Assembly (NCBI RefSeq): GCF_000265425.1 | Contig: NC_018014.1 | Span: forward strand, 1,736,001-1,800,000 | Reading direction: 5' to 3' | Source: Terriglobus roseus DSM 18391 | Lineage (GTDB): Bacteria > Acidobacteriota > Terriglobia > Terriglobales > Acidobacteriaceae | Length of the DNA stretch: 64,000 bases | Shown: positions 37,849-46,874 of the stretch, one piece after another | Layout: every line of letters starts with the position of its first letter | Position numbering within the stretch: the first letter of the stretch is position 1 | Position numbers and translations under genes: made by a program | The notes under the pieces: generated by a model | Database searches by the model: none | What the model was told of the DNA's origin: nothing | What the model saw: only the letters and a program-made list of their open reading frames with translations

Positions 37849-38532
37849 ATGACTGCAGGATTTATGAGGCGCGTCGCAGGTTTACGCCTGGTGATTATTT
37901 TTCTCGGGCTGCCGTGCTGTGGGACTTTGCAGCTGCGGGCGCAGGGCAGGGGATGCGCGTCTCTGGAGTTCGATGGCGAGGTAGAAGCGGGCAAAAGCTT
38001 TCGCCACAGCATTGATGCCTCGCACGTCTTTTTGCTTGAGAGCATTGCATCAGGCTGGATCGTGCGTGTGCTGCCGGCCGCGGGGATCCGACCTGTGCAT
38101 GATTATGCGGAGCTGGCGACACCGCCCTACCGGTCGCCAAATCCTTTGCTGATCTCCACGGACTTCAGCTTTCGGGCCCAGGATGCGATCGCCTGGAATC
38201 CGCGTGAGTTCCATTTCTTTACGACGCCGCAGCAACTGGCCGTGGCGACCCGGGCATTTGAGGCGACCGAGCGGGAACCGAACCGTCCGGCAGCCGGTGC
38301 TGCGCTGTTTCCCTTGCTGGCGCAGGCCTGCAAGGGGGAACTGCGTATTACGGACGCACGCATTGCAGGCGGCACGGCGGACCAGTCTGCCATGGCGGCA
38401 ACGGTGGCCTCGCACTTTGCGCAGACAGCGCATACGCTGGAGACAAGTGCCGCTCCAACCGGCCTGGGCCGGATCGTAATGTTGCGGTTCCGTGTGCGGT
38501 TTCATGGAGCCGCGGCAGGTACTTCGCGCTGA
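37849..38532 (+). CDS. Secreted hypothetical protein, 227 residues
   Basis: An exported protein with a signal segment (RLVIIFLGLPCCGTLQLRAQ, about residues 13-32). The mature part is mixed alpha/beta, beginning CASLEFDGEVEAGKSFRHSI, with a later helix-rich segment. No named family is recognised. Possible starts are the ATG at 37849 and at 37864; the latter has AGGA closer upstream. It is divergent from amtB, with an inverted repeat between them, and is 122 bases upstream of nuoB. No functional link is implied. Confidence 0.75.
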   Translation: MTAGFMRRVAGLRLVIIFLGLPCCGTLQLRAQGRGCASLEFDGEVEAGKSFRHSIDASHVFLLESIASGWIVRVLPAAGIRPVHDYAELATPPYRSPNPLLISTDFSFRAQDAIAWNPREFHFFTTPQQLAVATRAFEATEREPNRPAAGAALFPLLAQACKGELRITDARIAGGTADQSAMAATVASHFAQTAHTLETSAAPTGLGRIVMLRFRVRFHGAAAGTSR

Positions 38533-38654
38533 GGTGTCGTGATCTGCATCACACTGTCAATCCCCTTTGCAGGGAAGAATGTGGCCCAAGGTGCCATGTC
38601 AAACCCATGACATCCGGCAAAATGCCGCTAGTGTAGAAAGTTTCGTGACATAGA

Positions 38655-39278
38655 ATGAAGAGCATGATGACCCCTCCAGAAGAGACCTCGAGCAACGGTC
38701 GCCCCGCGTCGCCGCAGGGATCGGACCGCTACTTTTTCGGCACACTGGATTCCTTCGGGAAGAACCAGGACAAGCTGCGTGAGGTGAACTGGGGACCGCA
38801 GCAGCCTGAGGGCGTGGTCCTGGCATCGATGGATGCGGCAGTGAACTGGGCGCGCAAGAACTCGGTCTGGCCGATGACCTTCGGCCTGGCGTGCTGCGCG
38901 ATCGAGATGATGAGCATGGGTGGATCCCGCTATGACATCGCCCGGTTCGGAGCAGAGGTATTCCGTCCGTCACCCCGTCAGAGCGATCTGATGGTGGTTG
39001 CGGGGCGTGTTTCTCAAAAGATGGCACCGGTGATTCGTCGGCTTTATGAGCAGATGCCGGAGCCGAAGTGGGTTATCAGCATGGGCGCCTGCGCGACATC
39101 CGGCGGCGTCTTTAACAACTATGCGTTGCTTCAGGGCGTGAACCAGATCATCCCGGTCGACATCTACGTACCAGGATGTCCGCCACGGCCAGAGCAGCTT
39201 CTGTATGCAATCACGCTCCTCCAGGAAAAAATTCAACAGGAGCGGGGCAGCATAAAGGACTCTTTGAACATCGCATAG
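38655..39278 (+). CDS. nuoB: NADH-quinone oxidoreductase subunit B
   Basis: A 207-residue subunit of complex I that carries iron-sulfur cluster N2, the last electron carrier before quinone. The four ligands are present as the CC pair Cys80-Cys81 ([11 protein letters not shown]), Cys146 ([10 protein letters not shown]) and Cys175 ([13 protein letters not shown]). An extra 40-residue polar N-terminus precedes the conserved domain. Alternative starts lie at 38664 and 38667. No other complex I gene is adjacent, although nuoB normally sits between nuoA and nuoC; this is an isolated copy. It could be a second, dispersed copy or the only one. Confidence 0.93.
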   Translation: MKSMMTPPEETSSNGRPASPQGSDRYFFGTLDSFGKNQDKLREVNWGPQQPEGVVLASMDAAVNWARKNSVWPMTFGLACCAIEMMSMGGSRYDIARFGAEVFRPSPRQSDLMVVAGRVSQKMAPVIRRLYEQMPEPKWVISMGACATSGGVFNNYALLQGVNQIIPVDIYVPGCPPRPEQLLYAITLLQEKIQQERGSIKDSLNIA

Positions 39279-39514
39279 TGCATATCAGGATTTGTTTCGC
39301 CCACTGGCCGAGCGTTACTGGTTAGATTCGGCACGTGGTATCGAGGCAGTAGCGCTGATGTAAACCAGCATCAGTGGATAGGAACCGGCAACGGCAGATA
39401 TTTCTATGATGGTATGGAAATGCTGCTATACACTCAATCGCAATCGTTACCAAGCGGGCCGTTAGTTTCAGAGCCCGCGCAAGCGTATTAGATATTCCGC
39501 GGAGGATAAGTCGC

Positions 39515-41152
39515 ATGTTTTCTCAGCCGTTTCGCAAACTGGGCCGTTCAGTATTGGCAGCCAGCGCAGTAACCCTGGGCGCTGCAAGCCTGGGTGCGCA
39601 AACAACGCCAGCCGCACCACCCGCAGGTCCCAACCCGTCGCGCGTCGACGTGTTCATGGGATATTCATACTGGAGTGGGCATGGCCAGCTGAAGCCCGCC
39701 GGTATCAGCTACTCCTCGATTGACCTTGGCGCCATCGGTAGCGGCGCGTACTACTTCAACAAGTATGCCGGTTTCGAAGTCTCGGCAGCCTTCCATCCGG
39801 ATGGTAAGAACGATGGCCTGATGCCCCTGCTTCAGGCTGGTCCGGTCTTCCGTCTTCCTGGCCAGTACGTTACCTTCTTCGGTCACGCGATGGCCGGCGC
39901 AGCCCGTCTCGGTGGACCGAACAGCGATGTCCCCGGCGCCACCTATCACAATCCCTACACCTGGGGCCCTGCTTTGACGGCCGGCGGTGGTATGGATTAT
40001 GACCTGCCGTTCTTCAACCACGCATTCGGTCTTCGTCTGTTCCAGGCTGATTACACGTACATCCACGCAAACTACGGTCCCTATGTCGGCATCCCCACGG
40101 CCGGCGCTCTGGGTGGCCGCGCGAACATTAGCTCGGCTCAGTTGAGCTCGGGCATCCTGATGCACTTCGGTCACATCGTTCCTCCGCCCCCTGTAACCTA
40201 CGCTTGCGTTGCGAGCCCGGTTTCCGGTTATGCGGGTGATCCGATCACCGTCACCGGCACTGCGATGAACGTCAACCCGAAGAAGACCGCGACCTACGCG
40301 TGGACTTCGGATGGCGGCAAGGTATCCGGCACCAGCAACGTTGCAACGGTTGACACCACCGGTGCGGCTCCCGGCACGTACAACGTGAAGGGAACTGTCA
40401 CGGAGAGCATGAAGGCTGGTCGCTTCGCGGAGTGCACCACGCCGTTCACGATCAACCCGCTGCCGGCTCTGTCCCTGAGCTGCTCGGCTAGCCCGTCCTC
40501 GGTTCAGCCTGGCGGATCCTCGACCATCAACTCGGTGGTTTCGGACTCCTACGGCCGTCCGGTCAACTACACCTACAGCTACAGCGCAACCTCTGGCTCG
40601 ATCTCGGGAAGCGGCACCACTGCTACCCTTTCGACCACCGGCGCTGCTCCTGGAACCGTCTCGATCACCTGCAACGTGATGGACGACAAGGGCCGCAACG
40701 CAACGGCTTCCACGACGGTCGCTATCATCGCACCGCCGCCGCCGCCGCCAGTTGCTTCGTCCAAGTCGCTCTGCTCGATCACGTTCGACAAGGATAAGAA
40801 GCGCCCGGCACGTGTAGACAATGAAGCCAAGGCCTGCCTTGACGACATCGCTCTGAACATGCAGCGCGATTCGTCCGCCAAGCTGGACCTGGTCGGCAAC
40901 GCAGCATCCACGAAGCGCAGCGCACGTCTGGCAGCAGAGCGCGCAGCAAACACGAAGGCCTACCTGGTCACCGAGAAGGGTGTCGATGCTTCCCGCATCA
41001 TGCTCTACACCGGTTCGACTGGCGACAACTCGGTCACGTCCACCCTGGTTCCGGCTGGTGCAACTGCACCTGAGCTCGGCACGATGGTTGATGAGTCTGC
41101 GGTCCGTGTTCAGCCCCGCAATGCTCCGGCACGTCGTCACCACAAGAAGTAG
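39515..41152 (+). CDS. Outer membrane beta-barrel protein with Ig-like and OmpA C-terminal domains
   Basis: A 545-residue envelope protein. Order of parts: signal peptide (VLAASAVTLGAASLGAQ), a beta-barrel domain (about residues 40-228, alternating aromatic strands such as VDVFMGYSYWSG), and two Ig-like repeats (about 232-310 and 322-405), each ending TTGAAPGT. A Pro hinge (APPPPPPV) and a C-terminal OmpA-like domain follow (SITFDKDKKRPARVDNEA, KLDLVGNAASTKR, RLAAERAANTKAYL), then a basic His-rich tail. The OmpA domain would hold peptidoglycan. ATG at 39515 has GGAGGAT about eight bases upstream. A terminator follows. Confidence 0.88.
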   Translation: MFSQPFRKLGRSVLAASAVTLGAASLGAQTTPAAPPAGPNPSRVDVFMGYSYWSGHGQLKPAGISYSSIDLGAIGSGAYYFNKYAGFEVSAAFHPDGKNDGLMPLLQAGPVFRLPGQYVTFFGHAMAGAARLGGPNSDVPGATYHNPYTWGPALTAGGGMDYDLPFFNHAFGLRLFQADYTYIHANYGPYVGIPTAGALGGRANISSAQLSSGILMHFGHIVPPPPVTYACVASPVSGYAGDPITVTGTAMNVNPKKTATYAWTSDGGKVSGTSNVATVDTTGAAPGTYNVKGTVTESMKAGRFAECTTPFTINPLPALSLSCSASPSSVQPGGSSTINSVVSDSYGRPVNYTYSYSATSGSISGSGTTATLSTTGAAPGTVSITCNVMDDKGRNATASTTVAIIAPPPPPPVASSKSLCSITFDKDKKRPARVDNEAKACLDDIALNMQRDSSAKLDLVGNAASTKRSARLAAERAANTKAYLVTEKGVDASRIMLYTGSTGDNSVTSTLVPAGATAPELGTMVDESAVRVQPRNAPARRHHKK

Positions 41153-41170
41153 TCGGAACTGCAACAAGGA

Positions 41171-41205
41171 AGCGGCTGACCGAAAGGTCAGCCGCTTTTT
41201 CTTTT
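41171..41205 (+). terminator. Rho-independent terminator after the OmpA-like gene
   Basis: An 11-bp stem (AGCGGCTGACC with complement GGTCAGCCGCT) and GAAA loop, followed by TTTTCTTTT, lies 18 bases after the stop codon. This is among the strongest terminators in the window. Confidence 0.92.
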
Positions 41206-41345
41206 GCAGCATCTAACCTTTTCTGGCAGTGTGTTGCCGCGCAGTCCAACGAAACACCATGAGTACCGTTGCAGGTTCCCCCGATCGTCGCCGGTTACGG
41301 CCCAGGCAACTTAGAATCATGGTGCTTTCTCCAACAAGGAAACCC

Positions 41346-43415
41346 ATGAAGTCTTTTCTGAAATCTCTTGCTTCGCTGGCTGTACTCGCCACACTCTCCT
41401 CTGCTGCCTCCGCTCAAAACCGCTGGTTACCCTACGGCCCCGACGGCGGTGACGCGCGATCGTTTGCGACCGATCCTCACGATCACAATCACATCTACCT
41501 CGGCACTGTGAGTGGAACCATCTATGACTCGCATGACGGCGGTCAGACCTGGAAGCGTCTGGCTGTAGTCGGCAAGCGCGATGACCTGGTGCTCGATAAC
41601 ATCCTCGTCGACCCCGCAAACGCGAATCACGTTCTGGCCGCAGGCTGGGTGCTGGATCGTGAAGACGGTGGCCTCTATGTCTCAAACGATGCTGGAAAGA
41701 CCTGGACACCCAACGAGAAGCTCGCCGGTCATTCCATTCGTTCTCTGACGGTCGCGCCCTCTGACGCGAAGATCATGATTCTCGGAACGCTCGACGGTGT
41801 GTACCGTTCCACCGATAGCGGAGCCTCCTGGACGCTGATCAGCCCTGCCGGCAGCAAGGAAATTCACGAGGTCGAGTCGGTTGCGATTGACCCGAAGAAC
41901 CCCGAGCGCATGTATGCCGGTACGTGGCACTTGCCCTGGCGCACGACCGACGGCGGTCAGACGTGGCAGAACATGAAGGAAGGCATCATCGATGATTCCG
42001 ATGTGTTTTCCATCATTGTGGATCCGGTCAATCCGTCGAACGTTTATCTCTCGGCCTGCTCGGGCATCTACCGCAGCACGGACCAGGGCATGAAATACGC
42101 CAAGGTACAGGGCATTCCTTCCACGGCGCGCCGTACGCGCGTACTGATGGAAGATCCGAAGGAGCCAGGCACGGTATTTGCCGGCACAACAGAAGGTCTC
42201 TGGAAGACCAGTGACAGCGGCCGTACATTCCTTCGCAATGGCGATCCCTCCTGGATCATCAACGACGTGAACATCGATCCGCAGGACAGCAAGCGGGTTC
42301 TTCTGGCGACGGATCGCAACGGTGTTCTCCTTTCCAACGACGGTGGAAAGACCTTCACTCCGTCGAACCGAGGCTTCTCGTCGCGCCAGATTTCGTCGAT
42401 TGCGCAGGACCGCAGCAATTCACAGAAGGTCTACGTCGGCATCATTAATGACAAGACGGCTGGCGGTGTCTTCGCCAGCGAAGATGGTGGACTGTCCTGG
42501 ACGCAGAAGGCCAGCGGCCTGAGCGGTGCTGATGTCTTCTCGTTGACGCAGGCCCCGGATGGCACCATGCTGGCGGGTACGCGTCACGGTATCTTCCGGT
42601 CCACTGGCGATGCCTGGGTCAGCTCGGGTCTAACGTTGGCTCTGCCGAATGAGCCTGATCCCGAGGCACCGGCAAAGCCTGTCGTCGCAAAGGCGCCGGT
42701 CAAGGTTGCGGCACGTGGTCGCGTGACGGGCAAGGCGTCGGGGAAGGCTTCGGCAAAGGCAAAGGCACCCGCTGTCAGCAAGATGGCTCCTGCCCGGACG
42801 GTTCCTCCGCAGGAATCGAACACGGGCGTCTACTCCATGACTTCGACGGACAATACGGTCTTCGCCGGCACGGAAGAGGGCCTGCTTAGCTCCGAGGACA
42901 ATGGCCGCACCTGGAACCATGTCCGGAGCGCCCCAGGGACCTGGCGCCTGGTAACGGCGCAGGGAGTGCGTGTCGCAATTGGCGACCTGCATAAACTCGC
43001 CCTGTCGGTCGACAAGGGACTGAACTTCCATGAGATCTCGGCACCTTCGGAGCTGACCTACATCACGTCGGTTGCTGTCGACGATGGCGGTCGTATCTGG
43101 GTTGGTGGTCGCGAGGGCATCTGGGTTTCCGACAACAATGGAGGCGCGTGGCACTCCCAGCCAAACCTGTTTGTGCCCAACGTGAGCGGCATCTACTTCG
43201 ACCACTCAAGCAGCCGCGTCCTTGTGACCTCGCGCGAGCCGAACACCCTTGTCTTCAGCGTCCACACGCCGGATATGAAGGTGAGCTACAGCGATGCGGG
43301 GTGGTCGCTGCGGACGGTTCGGCCGGTGGGTGACCATATGGTCGGCGTGACGCCATTTGACGGCGTCGTGCTGGAACCGCGCATGGTGGTGTCACAGGAG
43401 CGGCCGCTGAAGTAA
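41346..43415 (+). CDS. Secreted BNR/Asp-box repeat beta-propeller protein
   Basis: A 689-residue exported protein with a signal peptide ending AASAQ (residue 24). At least ten Asp-box motifs of the form S-x-D-x-G-x-T-W are visible (for example DSHDGGQTWKR, VSNDAGKTWTP, RTTDGGQTWQN, SSEDNGRTWNH). This indicates a sialidase/sortilin-type multi-blade beta-propeller. Such folds bind or degrade glycans, or act as scaffolds; no sialidase Arg triad was picked out. An Ala/Lys-rich linker at about residues 445-480 separates two groups of blades. AAGGA is five bases before the ATG at 41346; the longer frame to 41229 runs into the terminator region. Confidence 0.85.
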   Translation: MKSFLKSLASLAVLATLSSAASAQNRWLPYGPDGGDARSFATDPHDHNHIYLGTVSGTIYDSHDGGQTWKRLAVVGKRDDLVLDNILVDPANANHVLAAGWVLDREDGGLYVSNDAGKTWTPNEKLAGHSIRSLTVAPSDAKIMILGTLDGVYRSTDSGASWTLISPAGSKEIHEVESVAIDPKNPERMYAGTWHLPWRTTDGGQTWQNMKEGIIDDSDVFSIIVDPVNPSNVYLSACSGIYRSTDQGMKYAKVQGIPSTARRTRVLMEDPKEPGTVFAGTTEGLWKTSDSGRTFLRNGDPSWIINDVNIDPQDSKRVLLATDRNGVLLSNDGGKTFTPSNRGFSSRQISSIAQDRSNSQKVYVGIINDKTAGGVFASEDGGLSWTQKASGLSGADVFSLTQAPDGTMLAGTRHGIFRSTGDAWVSSGLTLALPNEPDPEAPAKPVVAKAPVKVAARGRVTGKASGKASAKAKAPAVSKMAPARTVPPQESNTGVYSMTSTDNTVFAGTEEGLLSSEDNGRTWNHVRSAPGTWRLVTAQGVRVAIGDLHKLALSVDKGLNFHEISAPSELTYITSVAVDDGGRIWVGGREGIWVSDNNGGAWHSQPNLFVPNVSGIYFDHSSSRVLVTSREPNTLVFSVHTPDMKVSYSDAGWSLRTVRPVGDHMVGVTPFDGVVLEPRMVVSQERPLK

Positions 43416-43444
43416 GCTGCATGAAACCGAACGACGAAAACAGC

Positions 43445-43484
43445 ACCGGCGGCGCCACACAAATCGAAGCGTGGCGCCGCCGGT
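43445..43484. promoter_or_regulatory. Long inverted repeat before mqnE
   Basis: A 14-bp near-perfect stem (ACCGGCGGCGCCAC at 43445-43458, GTGGCGCCGCCGGT at 43471-43484) encloses a 12-base loop. It lies 29 bases after the propeller-gene stop and 20 bases before the mqnE start. No T-tract follows, so it may be a weak terminator or an RNA structure near the mqnE ribosome site. Confidence 0.55.
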
Positions 43485-43503
43485 CCGCGTCTAAACTAGT
43501 GTT

Positions 43504-44652
43504 ATGACCGAATCGCCCACAGGCCGCCCTCGCCACGAGTTTCAAACGGATGACGCTACCCTGGCGCCGATTGCGGCAAAGGTTATGGCCGGCGAACGCC
43601 TGTCAGCGGAAGACGGCTACGCGCTGTACCGCTCACCCGACATCCTGGCAGTGGGCTGGCTCGCTAACCTGGTCCGCGAGCGGATGCATGGAAACCTGAC
43701 CTTCTTCAACGTCAATCGCCACATCAATCCGACGAACGTTTGCGTCGCCAGTTGCCGCCTATGCGCCTTTGGCAAGAAGAAGGGCGATAGCGGCACATAC
43801 ACCATGGCCTTGGAAGAGGCGTGGCAGTCGGCTGGTGAAGGCTACAGCGAGGCTGTGACGGAGTTCCATATCGTAGGCGGATTGCATCCGGACTTGCCGT
43901 TTGAATACTTCTTGGATCTTGTGAAGGGTCTAAAAGAGCGGTTCCCGAAGGTGCATATCAAGGCCTTCACGATGGTGGAAGTTGCCTTCCTGGCGAAGCG
44001 TGCGAAGCTGTCGATTCCAGATGCGCTGATTCAGATGAAGGCTGCCGGCGTGGATTCGTGCCCGGGCGGTGGCGCGGAGATCTTTGCAGACCGTGTTCGG
44101 CATATCATCTGCGATCACAAGATCGACGGCAGCGAGTGGCTGGAGACGGCGGAGATGGTGCACAACGCCGGTCTGCGGTCGAACGCGACGATGCTCTACG
44201 GTCACATTGAAAACGAAGAAGACCGCGTCGATCACATGCTGAAGCTGCGCGCTGTGCAGGATCGTACGGGCGGCTTCCAAACGTTTATTCCGCTGGCGTT
44301 CCATCCGGAGAACACGGTGCTTGGACATCTGCCGCGGACGACCGGGTTCGATGACATGCGTCAGATCGCAGTGGGACGTTTGCTGCTCGACAACTTTGCG
44401 CATGTGAAGAGTTACTGGCAGATGGTGACGCCTAAGATGGCACAGATCTCGTTACGCTTTGGTGCGGACGATATCGATGGCACGGTCGTGGAAGAGAAGA
44501 TCTATCACGAGGCCGGTGCGACGACGCCGCAAGGTATGCGTCGTGCCGAGCTGGAACGCCTGATCCGCGAGGCTGGCCGTGAGCCGGTTGAGCGTGACAC
44601 GCTGTACAACCGCGTTACGCGGACGGAAGATACCTTCGTCATTGCTGTTTAG
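43504..44652 (+). CDS. mqnE: Aminofutalosine synthase (radical SAM)
   Basis: A 382-residue radical SAM enzyme of the futalosine menaquinone pathway, which joins the MqnA product to S-adenosylmethionine to make aminofutalosine. The cluster motif is Cys80-x3-Cys84-x2-Cys87 in NPTNVCVASCRLCAFGKK. Other landmarks are EFHIVGGLHPDLPFEY, MKAAGVDSCPGGGAEIF, NATMLYGHIE and FIPLAFHPENT. MqnC shares the fold, but the GLHPDLPFEYFLDLVKGLK segment and SCPGGGAEIF favour MqnE. ATG at 43504 is the first start after the hairpin. Other mqn genes are not in the window. Confidence 0.9.
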   Translation: MTESPTGRPRHEFQTDDATLAPIAAKVMAGERLSAEDGYALYRSPDILAVGWLANLVRERMHGNLTFFNVNRHINPTNVCVASCRLCAFGKKKGDSGTYTMALEEAWQSAGEGYSEAVTEFHIVGGLHPDLPFEYFLDLVKGLKERFPKVHIKAFTMVEVAFLAKRAKLSIPDALIQMKAAGVDSCPGGGAEIFADRVRHIICDHKIDGSEWLETAEMVHNAGLRSNATMLYGHIENEEDRVDHMLKLRAVQDRTGGFQTFIPLAFHPENTVLGHLPRTTGFDDMRQIAVGRLLLDNFAHVKSYWQMVTPKMAQISLRFGADDIDGTVVEEKIYHEAGATTPQGMRRAELERLIREAGREPVERDTLYNRVTRTEDTFVIAV

Positions 44653-44862
44653 ATTTTGCTTGTAATGAAAAGCACGCGAGTAGCGGCTCGCCGCGGATTG
44701 GCGGAGTCGTGCCTCGCTTGTCGGCAATCGAATTGGGATGCCAGGCTCATCGTTTCCGCGACGTGGTTTCTTCTGCAGAGTCCCATGATGAAGCGCGAGA
44801 TGCGGCCTCGGTATGAGGAACTTGGCATCCTTGAGCCGCTGGCATAACAGTAAGATCGCTTC

Positions 44863-45435
44863 ATGAGTAAGAAGGCAATCGATCCTGCGCACCGCTGCCG
44901 CTGGGCCAATAGTGATCCGCTGATGAAGCAGTACCACGATGAAGAGTGGGGCGTGCCGGAGCGCGACGGCCGCATGCTGTGGGAGACGCTGATGCTGGAG
45001 GGCTTCCAGGCTGGGCTGTCGTGGAGCATCATCCTGCGCAAACGCGAGACGTTTCGTGAGGCCTTCCTCAACTTCGACCCGAAAAAGGTCGCGCGCTTTG
45101 GGGATCGGGAGATTGAGATCCTGATGGCGAATCCCGGCATCGTGCGAGCTCGCGCGAAGATCGACTCCACCATCAAGGGCGCGCAGATCTATCTCGACAT
45201 GAAAGAACGCGGCGAGAGCTTCAGCGACTTCTGCTGGAGCTTTACGGACGGCAAAGTGTTGAAGGGGGATGGCGAGGCGTTTGCCACCACGACGCCACTC
45301 GCGGAGAAGATTGCGAAAGAGATGAAGCGGCGCGGCTTCAAGTTTGTCGGACCATCGATCACGTACGCATGGATGCAGGCTGTGGGCATTGTGAACGATC
45401 ACAGCAAAACCTGCTTCCGGCGGAAGCAGGTCTGA
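44863..45435 (+). CDS. tag: DNA-3-methyladenine glycosylase I
   Basis: A 190-residue base-excision repair enzyme that removes 3-methyladenine from alkylated DNA. The Tag signature is RCRWANSDPLMKQYHDEEWG, where Cys and His bind zinc, and IVNDHSKTCF supplies the C-terminal His and Cys ligands. Inner motifs include LMLEGFQAGLSWSIILRKRE. All zinc ligands are present, so it should be functional. The 210 bases between mqnE and this gene hold no recognised gene. It converges on the permease gene with a four-base gap. Confidence 0.95.
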   Translation: MSKKAIDPAHRCRWANSDPLMKQYHDEEWGVPERDGRMLWETLMLEGFQAGLSWSIILRKRETFREAFLNFDPKKVARFGDREIEILMANPGIVRARAKIDSTIKGAQIYLDMKERGESFSDFCWSFTDGKVLKGDGEAFATTTPLAEKIAKEMKRRGFKFVGPSITYAWMQAVGIVNDHSKTCFRRKQV

Positions 45436-45439
45436 CGCT

Positions 45440-46828
45440 TTACGCCAGTGTCTTGCGCTTCCTATCGAAGTAGAAGAAGACCGGCACTCCAAGCACGATG
45501 ACGATGCAGCCTGCCAGCGTGTTCTTCGGATCGTCCACCAGTTGGAAGACGGTAAGAGCGATTGACGCGAGGATGAAGATGATGGGCACGACGGGATAGC
45601 CCGGCGTTGAGAAGGCGCGTGGCTTGCCGGTCTTTGCATCGCGGCTGCGGAAGACGAAGACGGTGCTGACAGCAAGACCGTAGGTGATCCACTCCGCGAA
45701 GATGGCGAGTGAGAAGAGTGCCTGGAAGCGGCCGATTGCGAAGATCAGCAGGGAAGACATTGCAGCCTGAACGACCAGCGAGACAGCGGGCGTTTCGAAG
45801 CGCGGATGGACATTCGCGATCGACGAGAAGAAGAGGCGATCACGCGCGGCGGCAAAGCTGATGCGCGCTCCGGAGAGCGTGGTGGCGATGAGTGTTGCGG
45901 TGATGCTGATGGCCATGCCGATGCTGACCAGCGCCGCTCCCCATGCGATGCCGTGCGAGTTCATCACGAGGCGGAGTGCATCTGCTGCGGGACGGTCGTC
46001 GGCAGCCAGCGCGGCCGCTGGCAGCACGTACTGGATGGCCGCGTTAGTCAGCATGTAAAGGCCGCCGACGGCCAGAATGCCACCCACCAACGCGATCGGC
46101 AGGTCACGCTGCGGCCGCTTGACCTCACCGGCGACGGCTGCGACGTCCGACCAGCCGTCATAGGCCCACAGAGCGGCGACGAGCGCGACCATGAAGCCCG
46201 CTGCCCCGCCACGTGCGCCCGTGAAGACAGAGGTAAAGTGCTGCACGGATCCGATAGGACCGGCGAAGACGAAGCAACTGATCGCGATAACGGCGATGAG
46301 GATGACTTTGAGTAGCGTGAGGCCCATCTGCACGTCCGCAGCCTTACGCGTGCCAACGATGTCGAGCCACGTGGCCAGCCAGAGTGCGACCAGCGCGGCG
46401 ACCTGTCCCCAGTTCATGTGCAGGAAGGCGGGATCGTTGAAGAAGTAGAAGACGCTGAAGGTCGCGAGCGTTCGGACGAGGCCGCTGACGACGGAGGCGA
46501 TCGAGGCGGGCTTTGCGATCGTCCACCACGTCCACATGTGCAGGAATCCGACCATGTCGCCGTAGGCTTCGCGCAGGAAGGCATACTCGCCGCCGTAGGC
46601 GGGCCGGGCCGATGCGATCTCTGCATAGGTAAGTGAACCAAAGAGGCTTAGCAGGCCGCCGACAATCCAGACGAGGTACAGCGTGCTGGACTTGCCGACG
46701 GCGGCGATCATCTCGCGCGGCACCAGGAAGATACCGCTGCCGATGATGATGCCGACGACGATGGCGGTTGCGTGCCGTGCGCCGAGGACGCGTGGCAGTT
46801 CGTGGTCGTGCTGCGGAGAAGAAGTCAT
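45440..46828 (-). CDS. APC-family amino acid permease
   Basis: A 462-residue inner-membrane transporter with about 12 helices. The APC start is ATAIVVGIIIGSGIFLVP, about residues 19-36, with the glycine-rich unwound helix 1. Helix 6 is GFMVALVAALWAYDGWSDVA, typical of the LAT branch, and EVKRPQRDLP follows. The substrate is an amino acid or peptide-derived compound, not determinable by eye. ATG at 46828 gives a normal N-terminus; the frame extends to 46849. No ribosome site stands out. It shares its strand with the upstream glycosyltransferase. Confidence 0.92.
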   Translation of the reverse strand: MTSSPQHDHELPRVLGARHATAIVVGIIIGSGIFLVPREMIAAVGKSSTLYLVWIVGGLLSLFGSLTYAEIASARPAYGGEYAFLREAYGDMVGFLHMWTWWTIAKPASIASVVSGLVRTLATFSVFYFFNDPAFLHMNWGQVAALVALWLATWLDIVGTRKAADVQMGLTLLKVILIAVIAISCFVFAGPIGSVQHFTSVFTGARGGAAGFMVALVAALWAYDGWSDVAAVAGEVKRPQRDLPIALVGGILAVGGLYMLTNAAIQYVLPAAALAADDRPAADALRLVMNSHGIAWGAALVSIGMAISITATLIATTLSGARISFAAARDRLFFSSIANVHPRFETPAVSLVVQAAMSSLLIFAIGRFQALFSLAIFAEWITYGLAVSTVFVFRSRDAKTGKPRAFSTPGYPVVPIIFILASIALTVFQLVDDPKNTLAGCIVIVLGVPVFFYFDRKRKTLA

Positions 46829-46874
46829 GCGGTGGATGCAGCGTAGCACCCACCCCTGCGGAGCGCGAAATGGA

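Noticed and set aside
44656..44847. A 63-codon frame between mqnE and tag
   Set aside because: No ribosome site or recognisable sequence; it overlaps a non-coding spacer of 210 bases.
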